From an uncultured Lachnospiraceae bacterium (GTDB lineage Bacteria > Bacillota > Clostridia > Lachnospirales > Lachnospiraceae), in contig CANOKL010000015.1 of the NCBI GenBank assembly GCA_947566645.1, forward strand, positions 1 to 64,000: DNA of 64,000 bases, in the 5' to 3' direction. The translations under genes and the position numbers were made by a program. A model generated the notes under the pieces. That model had not been told where the DNA came from, made no database searches, and saw only the letters and a program-made list of their open reading frames with translations. Positions 25,059-33,551 of this stretch are shown piece by piece. Each line of letters begins with the position of its first letter. The first letter of the stretch is position 1.

Positions 25059-26921
25059 CTATTCCTCCTCTTTCTCTTCTTTTTTTCTATTTAGCTCAGC
25101 CCTTTGTAAATAATACCCTAATAAATAAGTTTCCTTCAGCTCCTGATTCAGCACCACTTCATCTTCTTCCTTAAAAGAAACCACAATATCACTGATTAAT
25201 CTTCTGTAATATTCTCTATGCTGCGGACGCAATTTCTGAAAGTAAGGAACTAACAGTCCCTCCAATATTTTCCATGTCTGCATCGGATGATGAACATATG
25301 CAGACTGCAGGCGTATCGCATTGGGATCACGGGCCTCTCCTGCATCATATGTTCTCCTTTCTACCTTCTCACATACTGCCAAAAGCCTGCCAAACAAATA
25401 ACTCCTATCCTGGTTTTCCAAATTCAGCTTCATGTCTTCCTCCTCTCCCTGCCTTTCTTCGTTTTCCTTCCAATGATATTTACGAATCAGCGCACACGCT
25501 GTTGACAATACCCTTTCCCTGTTTCCTCTTGAATATGCCATAGGCATAGATGCACGGATGAACAGAGCATGTACAATATCATAGGGAACAGGCTGCTGCT
25601 CCAACATACATTTTATCAGGCGCTGCGTATGTTCTTTCAGCACTTTATCGTCTGCCTCAATGAAATTACTACGTTCTGTCCCAAATGCACACTCTACAAT
25701 CCTTCGGAATACCGGTGTCTCCACAATATAATACGGCTGTTTCTTTTCATTAAATCTCAGATACTTCCAGTTGCAGGTCTTCCCCCATTCAAAAACACGT
25801 TTCAGGAAATCCTGTGCTGCCTGCTCATGATAATAAGTTACAGACAGACGTCCTGTCGTTGCTGCATCCACTCCCATTACAATAATTGTGTCTGACATCT
25901 CAAATTGATTCTGATATCCCTGAAGAGTTCTCTTTAATTTTTTCCAATAAGAAGCCTCGGTCTCCTTTAAGTCCTCATCCTCAATCAGCTCAAAATCATC
26001 TATAATATCTGGCACCTTCTTTCCATCTGGATTCCAGCAGATAAATGTCCGCTTATCCTGACTGCCGATCGATACCCCCTGGCTCTTTATAAGCCATGTT
26101 AATGCACTGTGTATTTTTTGGGATGCTTCATAACTAAGGGCACATGACTGCTCTGCATTTTGGAATCTTCCCCGGTAAGTATAGCCCTGCGTATCATTTG
26201 CAGACACTAGTTTTGCTCCATAATCAGATGCCACAATTCCTTTTGGATGATTTGTAGTAATCGTCATTTCTTTACCTGTATAGTAGCAGATATCTTTTCT
26301 TTCCTGCTGCCTGCCCAGATAATATTTCTTATAGGCTTCGATCAGCGAAATATCTTCCCATGTGCAGTCTGCCTCCTGTCCATCCGTGATAATCCGGAAT
26401 CTGACAATGATCTTATCATAGGGCTGTCCGATAATTTTGTTCCTGGCAAACACTTTCTCTTCTGTCAGCTCAATCAAGCCTGCATCAATCAAGTTTGAAA
26501 CAAGGATTTCTTTGGAAAGATATTTATAAATGCTTCTCACTTTATAATGAGAATTCTCCGATTCCACCCATGCCTTCAGACTGCCCATATATGCATTGAA
26601 CTTCTCTTGTGCCTTTTTCCTCTCCTTCTCATTTTCACAATACTTTGAAAAATCCCCGGCAATATACGGAAGCATATCGCTCAATGCATGGGGCGCTATG
26701 CCTGACGCTCTGCCAGCTGAGGCTTCTGTAACAGGAATCAGCGTCTCTGCCCGTTCTTTGTCTATCCCGTCTGCCGCCAAAAATTCCCCATCCTTGTTCA
26801 AAGTAACCTCAACCTGGGCTTTGGCATTCATATGTGCGACCGGTGTCAACTTCACGTCTGTCTGCTGGCTCTTCCCTATATTTTTCTCATAGGTTTTATA
26901 AAGCTGGCTCATCCACGACAT
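25059..26921 (-). CDS. cas8c: Cascade large subunit Cas8c (Csd1)
   Basis: The 620-residue protein matches Csd1 in length and in segments such as CYYTGKEMTITTNHPKGIVASDYGAK and GSQDKRTFICWNP (zinc-free I-C form). It recognises the PAM and, by internal translation in I-C systems, can also yield the small subunit Cas11c. The ATG at 26921 follows AAGGAGG and overlaps cas5c by 26 bp. The internal start for Cas11c was not pinned down. Confidence 0.95.
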   Translation of the reverse strand: MSWMSQLYKTYEKNIGKSQQTDVKLTPVAHMNAKAQVEVTLNKDGEFLAADGIDKERAETLIPVTEASAGRASGIAPHALSDMLPYIAGDFSKYCENEKERKKAQEKFNAYMGSLKAWVESENSHYKVRSIYKYLSKEILVSNLIDAGLIELTEEKVFARNKIIGQPYDKIIVRFRIITDGQEADCTWEDISLIEAYKKYYLGRQQERKDICYYTGKEMTITTNHPKGIVASDYGAKLVSANDTQGYTYRGRFQNAEQSCALSYEASQKIHSALTWLIKSQGVSIGSQDKRTFICWNPDGKKVPDIIDDFELIEDEDLKETEASYWKKLKRTLQGYQNQFEMSDTIIVMGVDAATTGRLSVTYYHEQAAQDFLKRVFEWGKTCNWKYLRFNEKKQPYYIVETPVFRRIVECAFGTERSNFIEADDKVLKEHTQRLIKCMLEQQPVPYDIVHALFIRASMPMAYSRGNRERVLSTACALIRKYHWKENEERQGEEEDMKLNLENQDRSYLFGRLLAVCEKVERRTYDAGEARDPNAIRLQSAYVHHPMQTWKILEGLLVPYFQKLRPQHREYYRRLISDIVVSFKEEDEVVLNQELKETYLLGYYLQRAELNRKKEEKEEE

Positions 26922-27645
26922 CTATCCCCCCTCCTTCCTCACTGGCCATTGTAAAATTCCCTAATGTCTCGTCAAACCTTTTTATTTCCATTTCCCTTAC
27001 TGCTCTGTGTATGCATTCCCATGGCGGCCGAAACTCAATAACACCCTTTCGCATCACCGCCTGCCACAGACGCACACTCATCTTCCCCTTTGTCTCTTCC
27101 GAATATGCCTCATCTGCATAGGTAATTCCATGATACATCATTCCAAAGCTTAGCTCTTCAATATCATCATAAAATCCCCGTCCTTCTCCAAACACACAAG
27201 GTCCTATATACCCCTGGCACTCCCTGGTTCCAAGGAAGATATCCCTTCTTCCGCCTCGTTCAATCATTCTCCTGGCAATGTTGTGGTGTTTGTGCTCATT
27301 CCTGTCCTGCTCTAGCTCCGGCCTGTTCTCATTCCATATAAAATGCGCCCTTACCTGATATCTGCAACCTTTTAGATATGTATAATATGAAAGGTCATTT
27401 TTGTCATTATAATATTTGATCGGACGTATCCCCTTTGTCTCCGTCTGGATTGGATTCATAACCCGAACCTCATCTATAATCCAAATAATGGTTGGTTTCC
27501 AATAGCAGCTTTGCAGAATCCCTTTCAATGCTTCATACGTCGGAATCTGATAGGAAAATTTCTCTCCCCCGACCCGCGTTACCGGATCTGCAAATAATGC
27601 ATATTCCCCCACAACTTCAAATTCTACCGAATTCCTGTGTTTCAT
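26896..27645 (-). CDS. cas5c: Cas5c (Cas5d) crRNA endoribonuclease
   Basis: The 249-residue protein shows the Cas5c N-terminus VEFEVVGEYALFADPVTRVGG and the conserved SYQIPTYEALKGILQSCYWKP and RECQGYIGPCVFG. In type I-C this protein, not Cas6, cuts the repeat at the base of the hairpin and stays on the 5' handle. The ribosome site is GGAGGAAGG. It overlaps cas8c and is separated from cas3 by 140 bp holding a dispersed repeat. Confidence 0.95.
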   Translation of the reverse strand: MKHRNSVEFEVVGEYALFADPVTRVGGEKFSYQIPTYEALKGILQSCYWKPTIIWIIDEVRVMNPIQTETKGIRPIKYYNDKNDLSYYTYLKGCRYQVRAHFIWNENRPELEQDRNEHKHHNIARRMIERGGRRDIFLGTRECQGYIGPCVFGEGRGFYDDIEELSFGMMYHGITYADEAYSEETKGKMSVRLWQAVMRKGVIEFRPPWECIHRAVREMEIKRFDETLGNFTMASEEGGGIDVVDEPAL

Positions 27646-27667
27646 TCCTTCCTCCTTCTTTTTTTAT

Positions 27668-27762
27668 ATATTCCAGTTATACTCACGGCAGACGCCGCCG
27701 CGAAACAGCATCATTTCGCATACGGCTACGCGCATCCCATTATGTCAAGCGGCAGATTCATC
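27668..27762. repeat. Dispersed repeat B inserted inside the cas operon
   Basis: The sequence on the minus strand (CAGATGAATCTGCCGC... ATGCGCGTAGCCGTATGCG) aligns over about 85 bp with 63711-63812. Its ends are mutual inverted repeats (CAGAT/AATCTGCCG and CGGCAGA), and it has inner hairpins. It fills most of the 140-bp gap between cas3' and cas5c. Confidence 0.65.
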
Positions 27763-27785
27763 TGACACTCCGCATACTGCATGGG

Positions 27786-29567
27786 CTACAGAATAAAGTT
27801 CTCAACTGCCTGTTCATCCACGGCAAATAACCCAAAGCAATTATCGTATACCTTTGCATCCAACACCAGCACCCTGCCTTCTAAAAGTGGGTTAAGAAGT
27901 CCCGCCTGATCAAGTTTTTCCTTCTGCCACTCGTAAATGCTGACTGTATATTTTTTGGCCTGCTGCATAATCTTTCGGAAGCTTTCACAATCGAACCATC
28001 CCTCCTGGAGTTCACTCAGCTGTTCTATTATCCCTTCTCCCTCTTCATAAGGAACCAAAATATCAATTGTATTTTGATCAAATACCTGGAAACTTTGTCC
28101 AATTATTTTAAACGGCTGCTGCAGGATATATTCTCTGTTTTTATTCCTGACATCCGTATCCCTTTTATTTGACAAAAGCCGTGCCAGATAAATTTTAGAA
28201 TTTTCTCCGTCTTTGACCGGGTATTCAACCTCATTTTTTGTTTCTTCAAACAAATACTGATAAAATCTACGAGTTATCCGGTTGCTGATCAAGCACTCAT
28301 CTTCCTCTCCCCAAAGCTCCACTGCCTTCCTTGTACTATTTTGCGCGTTCCGAATCTCCTGGAGCATGCTCAGATTCTCGTTTTTCAGATTAATCATATA
28401 GACCTTGCCTTCACGGCCGTATTCATGGCTGCGGTTGCATCTTCCCGCTGCCTGCGCCAAACTATCAATTCCCGCCAGCACGCGTATCACACACTCAAAA
28501 GAAAGATCCACGCCAGCTTCGATTAATTGAGTGGATATGCAGATCACCTTACGTTTTTCCTCCAACGGTATATGCCGCACTCTTTCCAAGCTTTTTCCAA
28601 GATCCTCCAGCGTCCTCTGCCTGTGCTCCTGACACATTGCGGTTGACAAATGATAAATATCCCAGTCCATATCCTCTGCCTGATTCCGTAATTTTTCAAA
28701 CAATGTCTTTGCTTCTGCCTTCGTATTACAAATAACCAGGAGAGAGTCCCGTTCCCGAATCGCATCGTTGCAAAAGCAGACGCACTCCTCCCAGTCCATC
28801 CCACCAGGATTCGTCATGTTGATCACATCCGCCCGTTTGAGTACCATTAACTGTTTCTCATTCAGTTTTACCAGATCAGGAGCATTTGCAAGCCGGAGCG
28901 GCCACTTCAATTCTTCAAAACAAGGCTGCGTTGCTGATGATAAAACAATCGTTGCATTACAATACTGGCGCAAAAAATCCATTGCCCGATTAAACATAAC
29001 CGTTACTTTTTTAGGCAGCGTCTGCACCTCGTCAATTACAATCACGCTGTCGCACAATGCCTGCATCCGTCCTATCGCAGATGTCTTGTGCGAAAACAGA
29101 ATTTCCAACAGTTGCACCAGCGTAGATACTACAATTGGATAGTTCCAGCTCTCTGCCAGATATTCAAATTGATCCAGTCCCTCTGTATCCCCATCTTTAT
29201 GTCGAATCACATTAGAATGATGCTCCAACACCTCTTCTTCAATGGGAACATACTCTTTTATCACTTTGGCATTCTGATCCAAAATACTTAAAAGCGGGAT
29301 GATAAAAATAATTCTCCGTTTATGATATTTCTCTGCATGTGCCAGGGCATATCTCAATGCCCCTAGCGTTTTTCCTCCACCTGTAGGAACGTTTAACCGA
29401 TAGATTCCCGGCGGTCTCCCCGATGCCTGCAGGCATTGCAGAGAGATATCTGACCTGACCTGATTAATCGCAGTTTCCGAACCAAACTGCGCGATCTTTG
29501 TCTCAAAATATTCTCTTCTGCTTTTCCAGTCCATTTTATCAGTTTCAAGTATTGGAAGCTGTCTCAT
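27786..29567 (-). CDS. cas3: Cas3 helicase part (Cas3'), split from its HD nuclease
   Basis: The 593-residue SF2 helicase has Walker A NVPTGGGKT (59-67), motif II IDEVQ (Asp179-Gln182), motif III SSATQP and motif VI QAAGRCNRS. It unwinds DNA at Cascade targets. In type I-C Cas3 is normally one HD-helicase polypeptide. Here the ATG at 29567 overlaps the HD gene stop (ATGA). The frame upstream of this ATG reads DTQEF, the usual fused linker, so the two halves look separated by a small frameshift at a (GA)4 tract. Reinitiation could still express this part. Confidence 0.93.
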   Translation of the reverse strand: MRQLPILETDKMDWKSRREYFETKIAQFGSETAINQVRSDISLQCLQASGRPPGIYRLNVPTGGGKTLGALRYALAHAEKYHKRRIIFIIPLLSILDQNAKVIKEYVPIEEEVLEHHSNVIRHKDGDTEGLDQFEYLAESWNYPIVVSTLVQLLEILFSHKTSAIGRMQALCDSVIVIDEVQTLPKKVTVMFNRAMDFLRQYCNATIVLSSATQPCFEELKWPLRLANAPDLVKLNEKQLMVLKRADVINMTNPGGMDWEECVCFCNDAIRERDSLLVICNTKAEAKTLFEKLRNQAEDMDWDIYHLSTAMCQEHRQRTLEDLGKSLERVRHIPLEEKRKVICISTQLIEAGVDLSFECVIRVLAGIDSLAQAAGRCNRSHEYGREGKVYMINLKNENLSMLQEIRNAQNSTRKAVELWGEEDECLISNRITRRFYQYLFEETKNEVEYPVKDGENSKIYLARLLSNKRDTDVRNKNREYILQQPFKIIGQSFQVFDQNTIDILVPYEEGEGIIEQLSELQEGWFDCESFRKIMQQAKKYTVSIYEWQKEKLDQAGLLNPLLEGRVLVLDAKVYDNCFGLFAVDEQAVENFIL

Positions 29568-30211
29568 GAATTCTTGCGTATCTCTCTCCGGTCACCATAG
29601 ATTACAGCTGACAGAAGGAGCCTGACCAACATACTGATCTGGAAAAACACACTCCCCCGATCCGCAAGATATATCTCCTTCGCTGTTAAAAAGAAACTTT
29701 TGGTCTCCTGCACCGCCTTCTGAAAAATTCTGTCTAAAAGGTCCTCATCTGCTATACCGGAGAAATAGGTGTGCAATGTTTCCTCATAAAACAGTTCCCT
29801 TTTATCCTTTTGCAGCCGATGCAAAAATCCATTTTCCCCATCCAGATTCACGCAGTCAAACATCCCATGGTGTGAACCTGTAGCATAACCTATAATCTCA
29901 CATGTCATCTTCTCCCATTTTGACCGGGATTCTGTATGATATTTTTCAAAAAGCCATATTACACTGGCAAATGTATGATTTACTGAGCCTCTTATGACCT
30001 TTTCTCCTAGATAAGCCCTTTCTAGATACTCCTTCATTTCTGTCTTTCCTTTTCCCATGTCATGGATAAGACCTGCAAGATACGCTGCATCGTACAGTCC
30101 GGTGTTCCTAACACTTTCCGCAGCATACTCAGCCACTTTCAGGCAGTGTTCCTTTAGGCTCTGTTCAATTCTCTCCCCGTTCATTCGGGTCAAATGTGCC
30201 AACATCTTCAT
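29564..30211 (-). CDS. cas3: Cas3 HD nuclease part (Cas3''), frameshifted C-terminus
   Basis: The 215-residue protein carries the Cas3 HD nuclease: His22, LIHDMGKGKTEMKEY (His50-Asp51), GSVNHTFAS and ATGSHHGMFD. It ends SAVIYGDRREIRKNS. Removing one GA unit at 29581-29588 would instead read GDRRDTQEFMRQLP and continue straight into the helicase. This is the first cas gene, 170 bp downstream of the predicted promoter. The ribosome site GGAGGG is about 14 bp upstream. Confidence 0.9.
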   Translation of the reverse strand: MKMLAHLTRMNGERIEQSLKEHCLKVAEYAAESVRNTGLYDAAYLAGLIHDMGKGKTEMKEYLERAYLGEKVIRGSVNHTFASVIWLFEKYHTESRSKWEKMTCEIIGYATGSHHGMFDCVNLDGENGFLHRLQKDKRELFYEETLHTYFSGIADEDLLDRIFQKAVQETKSFFLTAKEIYLADRGSVFFQISMLVRLLLSAVIYGDRREIRKNS

Positions 30212-30276
30212 ACTTTACACCCATCCCTCCGTAGTTTCCTTTGTCACAGCTTCATCCTCATATTGACTTGATTCAC

Positions 30277-30353
30277 CAATAAATCCACGCCCTCGTAACG
30301 AGGGCGACAATGCAATCGTAACTGCATTAGACCCAATACTTCTTTCAATCCAC
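30277..30353 (-). ncRNA. Mini-CRISPR in the cas leader, putative CreR-like cas-regulating crRNA
   Basis: Read leftward: a half repeat (GTGGATTGAAA, 30353-30343) keeps just the 11-nt crRNA handle. A 33-nt spacer follows (30341-30309), then a fuller repeat with intact hairpin (GCCCTCG/CGAGGGC, 30308-30277) and degraded 3' end. The repeat core differs from that of the main array. It lies downstream of the cas promoter and upstream of cas3. The spacer's first eight bases match the cas promoter at seven positions, next to TTC. This is the layout of known Cas-regulating RNAs; expression is not shown. Confidence 0.7.
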
Positions 30354-30388
30354 ATTACATCGAAATGACTATATATTTGATTTACTTC

Positions 30389-30416
30389 ATTATACTACAT
30401 TACTTGAATTTATCAA
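30389..30416 (-). promoter_or_regulatory. cas operon promoter with a self-target site
   Basis: Reading leftward, TTGATA (30416-30411) and TATAAT (30394-30389) are separated by 16 bp. Within the spacer, TTC (30408-30406, the I-C PAM) is followed by AAGTAATG (30405-30398), matching the mini-CRISPR spacer start AAGTATTG except at position 6. A bound Cascade would cover the -10 box. Confidence 0.75.
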
Positions 30417-30420
30417 TTGT

Positions 30421-30719
30421 TTTTTACTTCATCTTAAGTGCAAATATTCTTGTAAATTTTCTGTGTCCAGAATCCAATTGCCGAAGATTCCGAGCTGGAT
30501 CTTTACAAAGTATTCCAACGGTTTTATGTGGAACGCAGAGTACGCAACCATTCTAGAAAAAATCGAAAGTATGGTACAAATCCTTTCCGAGAGGTTCGGC
30601 ATTGCGTCACAGCTTGACAAATACCCTCATGAGACGACGAAATACCTGTATGCATTTATAATGACCTGGTAATCCGTATTGCTGATTTACTGTAAAGGGA
30701 CAGCTGATTCAGGACGATG
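30421..30719. other. Gene-poor gap between cas operon and ABC genes
   Basis: The only sizeable plus-strand frame (GTG at 30463 to 30672, 69 residues, containing FMWNAEYATILEKIESMVQ) has no ribosome site and no recognised family. It may be the tail of a deleted gene. Nothing else was identified. Confidence 0.4.
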
Positions 30720-31238
30720 CTATTTGAAGACAGCGCCAAGATTCTCAGTCTGCAGGGCAAGATACCAGCAAAACGATACCAAAAAGCCAACTGCCGTGTT
30801 CCCTGACAGGGCACTGGCCAGAAGCCCGGTAAATCCCAGTGTCATAGCTGCTGCCAGTGTCCGGAGCATGTAGGCATCCATGGGGAAGGAGCAGCCCTCC
30901 ATACGCATATATCCCTCGAAAGCGAGAATGAGTGCGGTTGTGCAGATAAGGGAAAGTCCGATTCTCAGCACAACAATAATCCGGTATGAAAAGGGCCGCA
31001 TGGTGATGATTGCGTCCATCCCAGCCTCCTGCTCCGGCTTTAACAGCGGCACAAACATAGGAAGCCCGATCAGCGCCACCATTCGTTCCAGACAATCCGC
31101 AGACTTCACGCTGTCGAGATTAGATGTTCCGTAAATTAGTGGTATCACCAGCAGGAGCAGAATTGCCGGTAAAAGAGTCTGCTTCATGTTCAGCCGTAAG
31201 TTTGAACCTGTGATGGTGAGCAAATTTCTGGCGTCCAA
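30720..31238 (-). CDS. ABC transporter membrane protein (small)
   Basis: The 172-residue protein has about five hydrophobic segments (LLPAILLLLVIPLIYG, IIVVLRIGLSLICTTALIL, TLAAAMTLGFTGLLASAL and others). The start is a TTG at 31238 behind AAGGAGG, which places it 119 bp inside the preceding permease gene in another frame. It is the last gene of an operon with an ABC ATPase and a larger permease, and is probably the second membrane subunit. Substrate unknown; no known immunity or antibiotic-export signature was recognised. Confidence 0.7.
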   Translation of the reverse strand: MDARNLLTITGSNLRLNMKQTLLPAILLLLVIPLIYGTSNLDSVKSADCLERMVALIGLPMFVPLLKPEQEAGMDAIITMRPFSYRIIVVLRIGLSLICTTALILAFEGYMRMEGCSFPMDAYMLRTLAAAMTLGFTGLLASALSGNTAVGFLVSFCWYLALQTENLGAVFK

Positions 31239-32613
31239 AGGTAAGCCCTCCTTTCCGCTTTATGCTGTACACAAGGACGGCCAGGCCCACAAGCGCAAGG
31301 GCAGCAAGGGAAACAGCAATCCTGTTCAGCACCAGTATTTGAATATTTTCTGTCATCCGTCCATAACCCTTCAGGGTATTGTGGCGGATAATGAGGTCAG
31401 ACAGGCTGTAGTTCCCACCAGCCAGCTTATCGACAGCTGGCCTGCCGGTCAGCCAGATCAGGCCGCTCAGCAAAATGGCCGTATAGTTTTGAAACAGCAC
31501 CGTCACCAACAGGCTGATCGCCATAACCAGCAAAACCGTGGGCAAGATCCATGCCAGAGTGTACTTGACGAAGGCCAGCGCATCCGCCTGTACACCGGCG
31601 CTGCCGCAGTACTGCATCAGCACGAACAGGGATCTTACCGGCAGTATGAGGATGGGGAGCATGGTCATACCTACTGCGGCAGCATAGCGGGTGCAGATCA
31701 GCTTTGCGCTTGAAATCGTCCTTGGGTAAGTCAGACCCTGCATTCTGCGGCGCTTATCCCTCAGCATCAGGTCAACCATCACAAAGGCAGGGAGGAGCAG
31801 CGCCACAAGGGAAATTCTGTCGCAATAGTACCGGGCAAAGGCTCCGGTTACCCGGTCGCCCTCGTAGAACTCCCGATGCTGCTGTTCTGAGATGGGGGCG
31901 TCCTCCATATCGTTCCCGAAGTAGTACAGCTGCAGCATCGTCCAGCTAAAGTAGGAGTTACGTCCGATCATTTTGCTGACCTGCTTCATAATTTCTTTGA
32001 AACGGTCAAAAGACACTTGCATTTCAAAGTCACTGCCTGCGTGGGACGATTCGGAGAATGCTCCGCCGCCGGGAACATACTGCCAGTCCTCCGGTTCCGC
32101 CACAAACTGCCCATTCTCATTTGTGCCTCCCTTACCCGGCTCCAGAATAAATGCTCCGCCGCCGGAGATTGGCACATCACCTATATTTCCTCCGTCTGTT
32201 CCGTCTGCAGCTTCATTTGCCGTCCCCTTCAGTGTCTGCTCACTAAGCCCGGTCAGTTCCATCAAGTACTGTAAAATCATCTCCTGTTTCTCCTCAGACA
32301 TCGTTTTCTCTTTGACATAGCCAAAGGGGTAATACTCGTAGCGGTTACTGCGGTAATTATTTATCAGGCGTTTTGTGGCCCCGATCATCATGTCTCGTTC
32401 CGTAGCTTCATCGGGAATGCTGCTGCGCTCATCCGCATAATCTCCGTTTGAGGCGATATAGAAAACTGAATTTGAATCGCCGGTGCGCCCAAGCTCACTT
32501 TCCACAACAGGCTCATACTGAAAAAGGCTGACCGCCAGCAGTGCCAGAACAAGCACCCAATACAAGATGCTCCTGGCTGTTTTTTTGCACTCCATTCCAA
32601 AAAGACGCATCAT
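31120..32613 (-). CDS. ABC transporter permease with large extracytoplasmic domain
   Basis: The 497-residue permease has one N-terminal helix (SILYWVLVLALLAVSLFQY), a ~200-residue outside region (Gly/Ser-rich mid part) and five or six C-terminal helices. It overlaps the ATPase gene by 4 bp (ATGA). Its last ~40 residues (GRQKFAHHHRFKLTAEHE...) are hydrophilic, unlike a normal permease end, and overlap the next gene by 119 bp. A frameshift near 31240 could have extended it past its natural stop. Confidence 0.78.
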   Translation of the reverse strand: MMRLFGMECKKTARSILYWVLVLALLAVSLFQYEPVVESELGRTGDSNSVFYIASNGDYADERSSIPDEATERDMMIGATKRLINNYRSNRYEYYPFGYVKEKTMSEEKQEMILQYLMELTGLSEQTLKGTANEAADGTDGGNIGDVPISGGGAFILEPGKGGTNENGQFVAEPEDWQYVPGGGAFSESSHAGSDFEMQVSFDRFKEIMKQVSKMIGRNSYFSWTMLQLYYFGNDMEDAPISEQQHREFYEGDRVTGAFARYYCDRISLVALLLPAFVMVDLMLRDKRRRMQGLTYPRTISSAKLICTRYAAAVGMTMLPILILPVRSLFVLMQYCGSAGVQADALAFVKYTLAWILPTVLLVMAISLLVTVLFQNYTAILLSGLIWLTGRPAVDKLAGGNYSLSDLIIRHNTLKGYGRMTENIQILVLNRIAVSLAALALVGLAVLVYSIKRKGGLTFGRQKFAHHHRFKLTAEHEADSFTGNSAPAGDTTNLRNI

Positions 32614-33491
32614 TTTTTCACCTCCCGCTCCAACTGCCGCAGCATCTCCATGTAGCCGTCCTCCACTGTGGCCTCACAGGCCACAGGATTACCGACAGCC
32701 GGCACACTGTCATGAAGAACGCGGCTCTTCATATCCCCCAGATGACCCTGACTGGACAGGACGAGGTATTTACTTTGGATGAATGCCTGCCTGCTTTTGG
32801 GGACAGTCAGCTCGTAGACCTTTCCCGCCGCCGTCTGTGCCAGATCCTCCACGGTTCCAGCAAACAGCAGCTTCCCGGCATCCAGAACGGCCACCTTTTC
32901 ACAAACTGTTTCAATATCGCTGACAATATGCGAGGACACAATCACAACGCGGTTGCTGGAAAACTCGTTCAGCAAGGCATAGAAGCGAAGCCGCTCCTGC
33001 GGGTCAAGACCAGCTGTCGGCTCGTCGGCAATCAATACCTGCGGGTCGTGGAGCAGAGCCTGTGCAATACCCAGCCGCCGCTTCATGCCCCCGGACAGCT
33101 TCCGCACTTTCTTCCCCCTGTCCTCCCACAGATTTACCCTTTGCAGCAGATCGGGAATGCGCTGGCGCTGTACCTTGGCCGGAAGGTTGGAGAGCGCAGC
33201 CAGATAGCGCATAATCTGAAGCACAGACATATCCGGGTACAGGGAAAATTCCTGCGGCAAGAAGCCTATTAGGGACCGGATTTTCCGGGTATCCTCCAGC
33301 GGGATTTTGTCGAATGTAATGGTGCCGGAGGTCGGTTCCCGCAGGGTGGACAGTATCTGCATCAGCGTTGTTTTCCCTGCGCCGTTACGTCCCAAAAGGC
33401 CGAACATCCCATTTTCGATGGTAAGCGAAATATTGTCCAGTGCTGCCTTTCTCCCATAGTTCTTTTTTAGGTTTTGGATTTGTATTTCCAT
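32610..33491 (-). CDS. ABC transporter ATPase
   Basis: The 293-residue ATPase has Walker A GRNGAGKTT (about 34-42), Q-loop FLPQEFSLYP, signature KLSGGMKRRLGIAQALLHD and Walker B VLIADEPTAGLDPQER. This is the BcrA/NatA-type exporter ATPase group. It is the first gene of the transporter operon and overlaps the permease by 4 bp. A histidine kinase-response regulator pair lies just upstream in the same direction, suggesting that the transporter is its target. Confidence 0.92.
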   Translation of the reverse strand: MEIQIQNLKKNYGRKAALDNISLTIENGMFGLLGRNGAGKTTLMQILSTLREPTSGTITFDKIPLEDTRKIRSLIGFLPQEFSLYPDMSVLQIMRYLAALSNLPAKVQRQRIPDLLQRVNLWEDRGKKVRKLSGGMKRRLGIAQALLHDPQVLIADEPTAGLDPQERLRFYALLNEFSSNRVVIVSSHIVSDIETVCEKVAVLDAGKLLFAGTVEDLAQTAAGKVYELTVPKSRQAFIQSKYLVLSSQGHLGDMKSRVLHDSVPAVGNPVACEATVEDGYMEMLRQLEREVKK

Positions 33492-33551
33492 AAGAAAAAC
33501 TCTCCTTTCAAGTTGATAAGGAGAGTTTAACAGGGAAAAGTCTACATTCCG

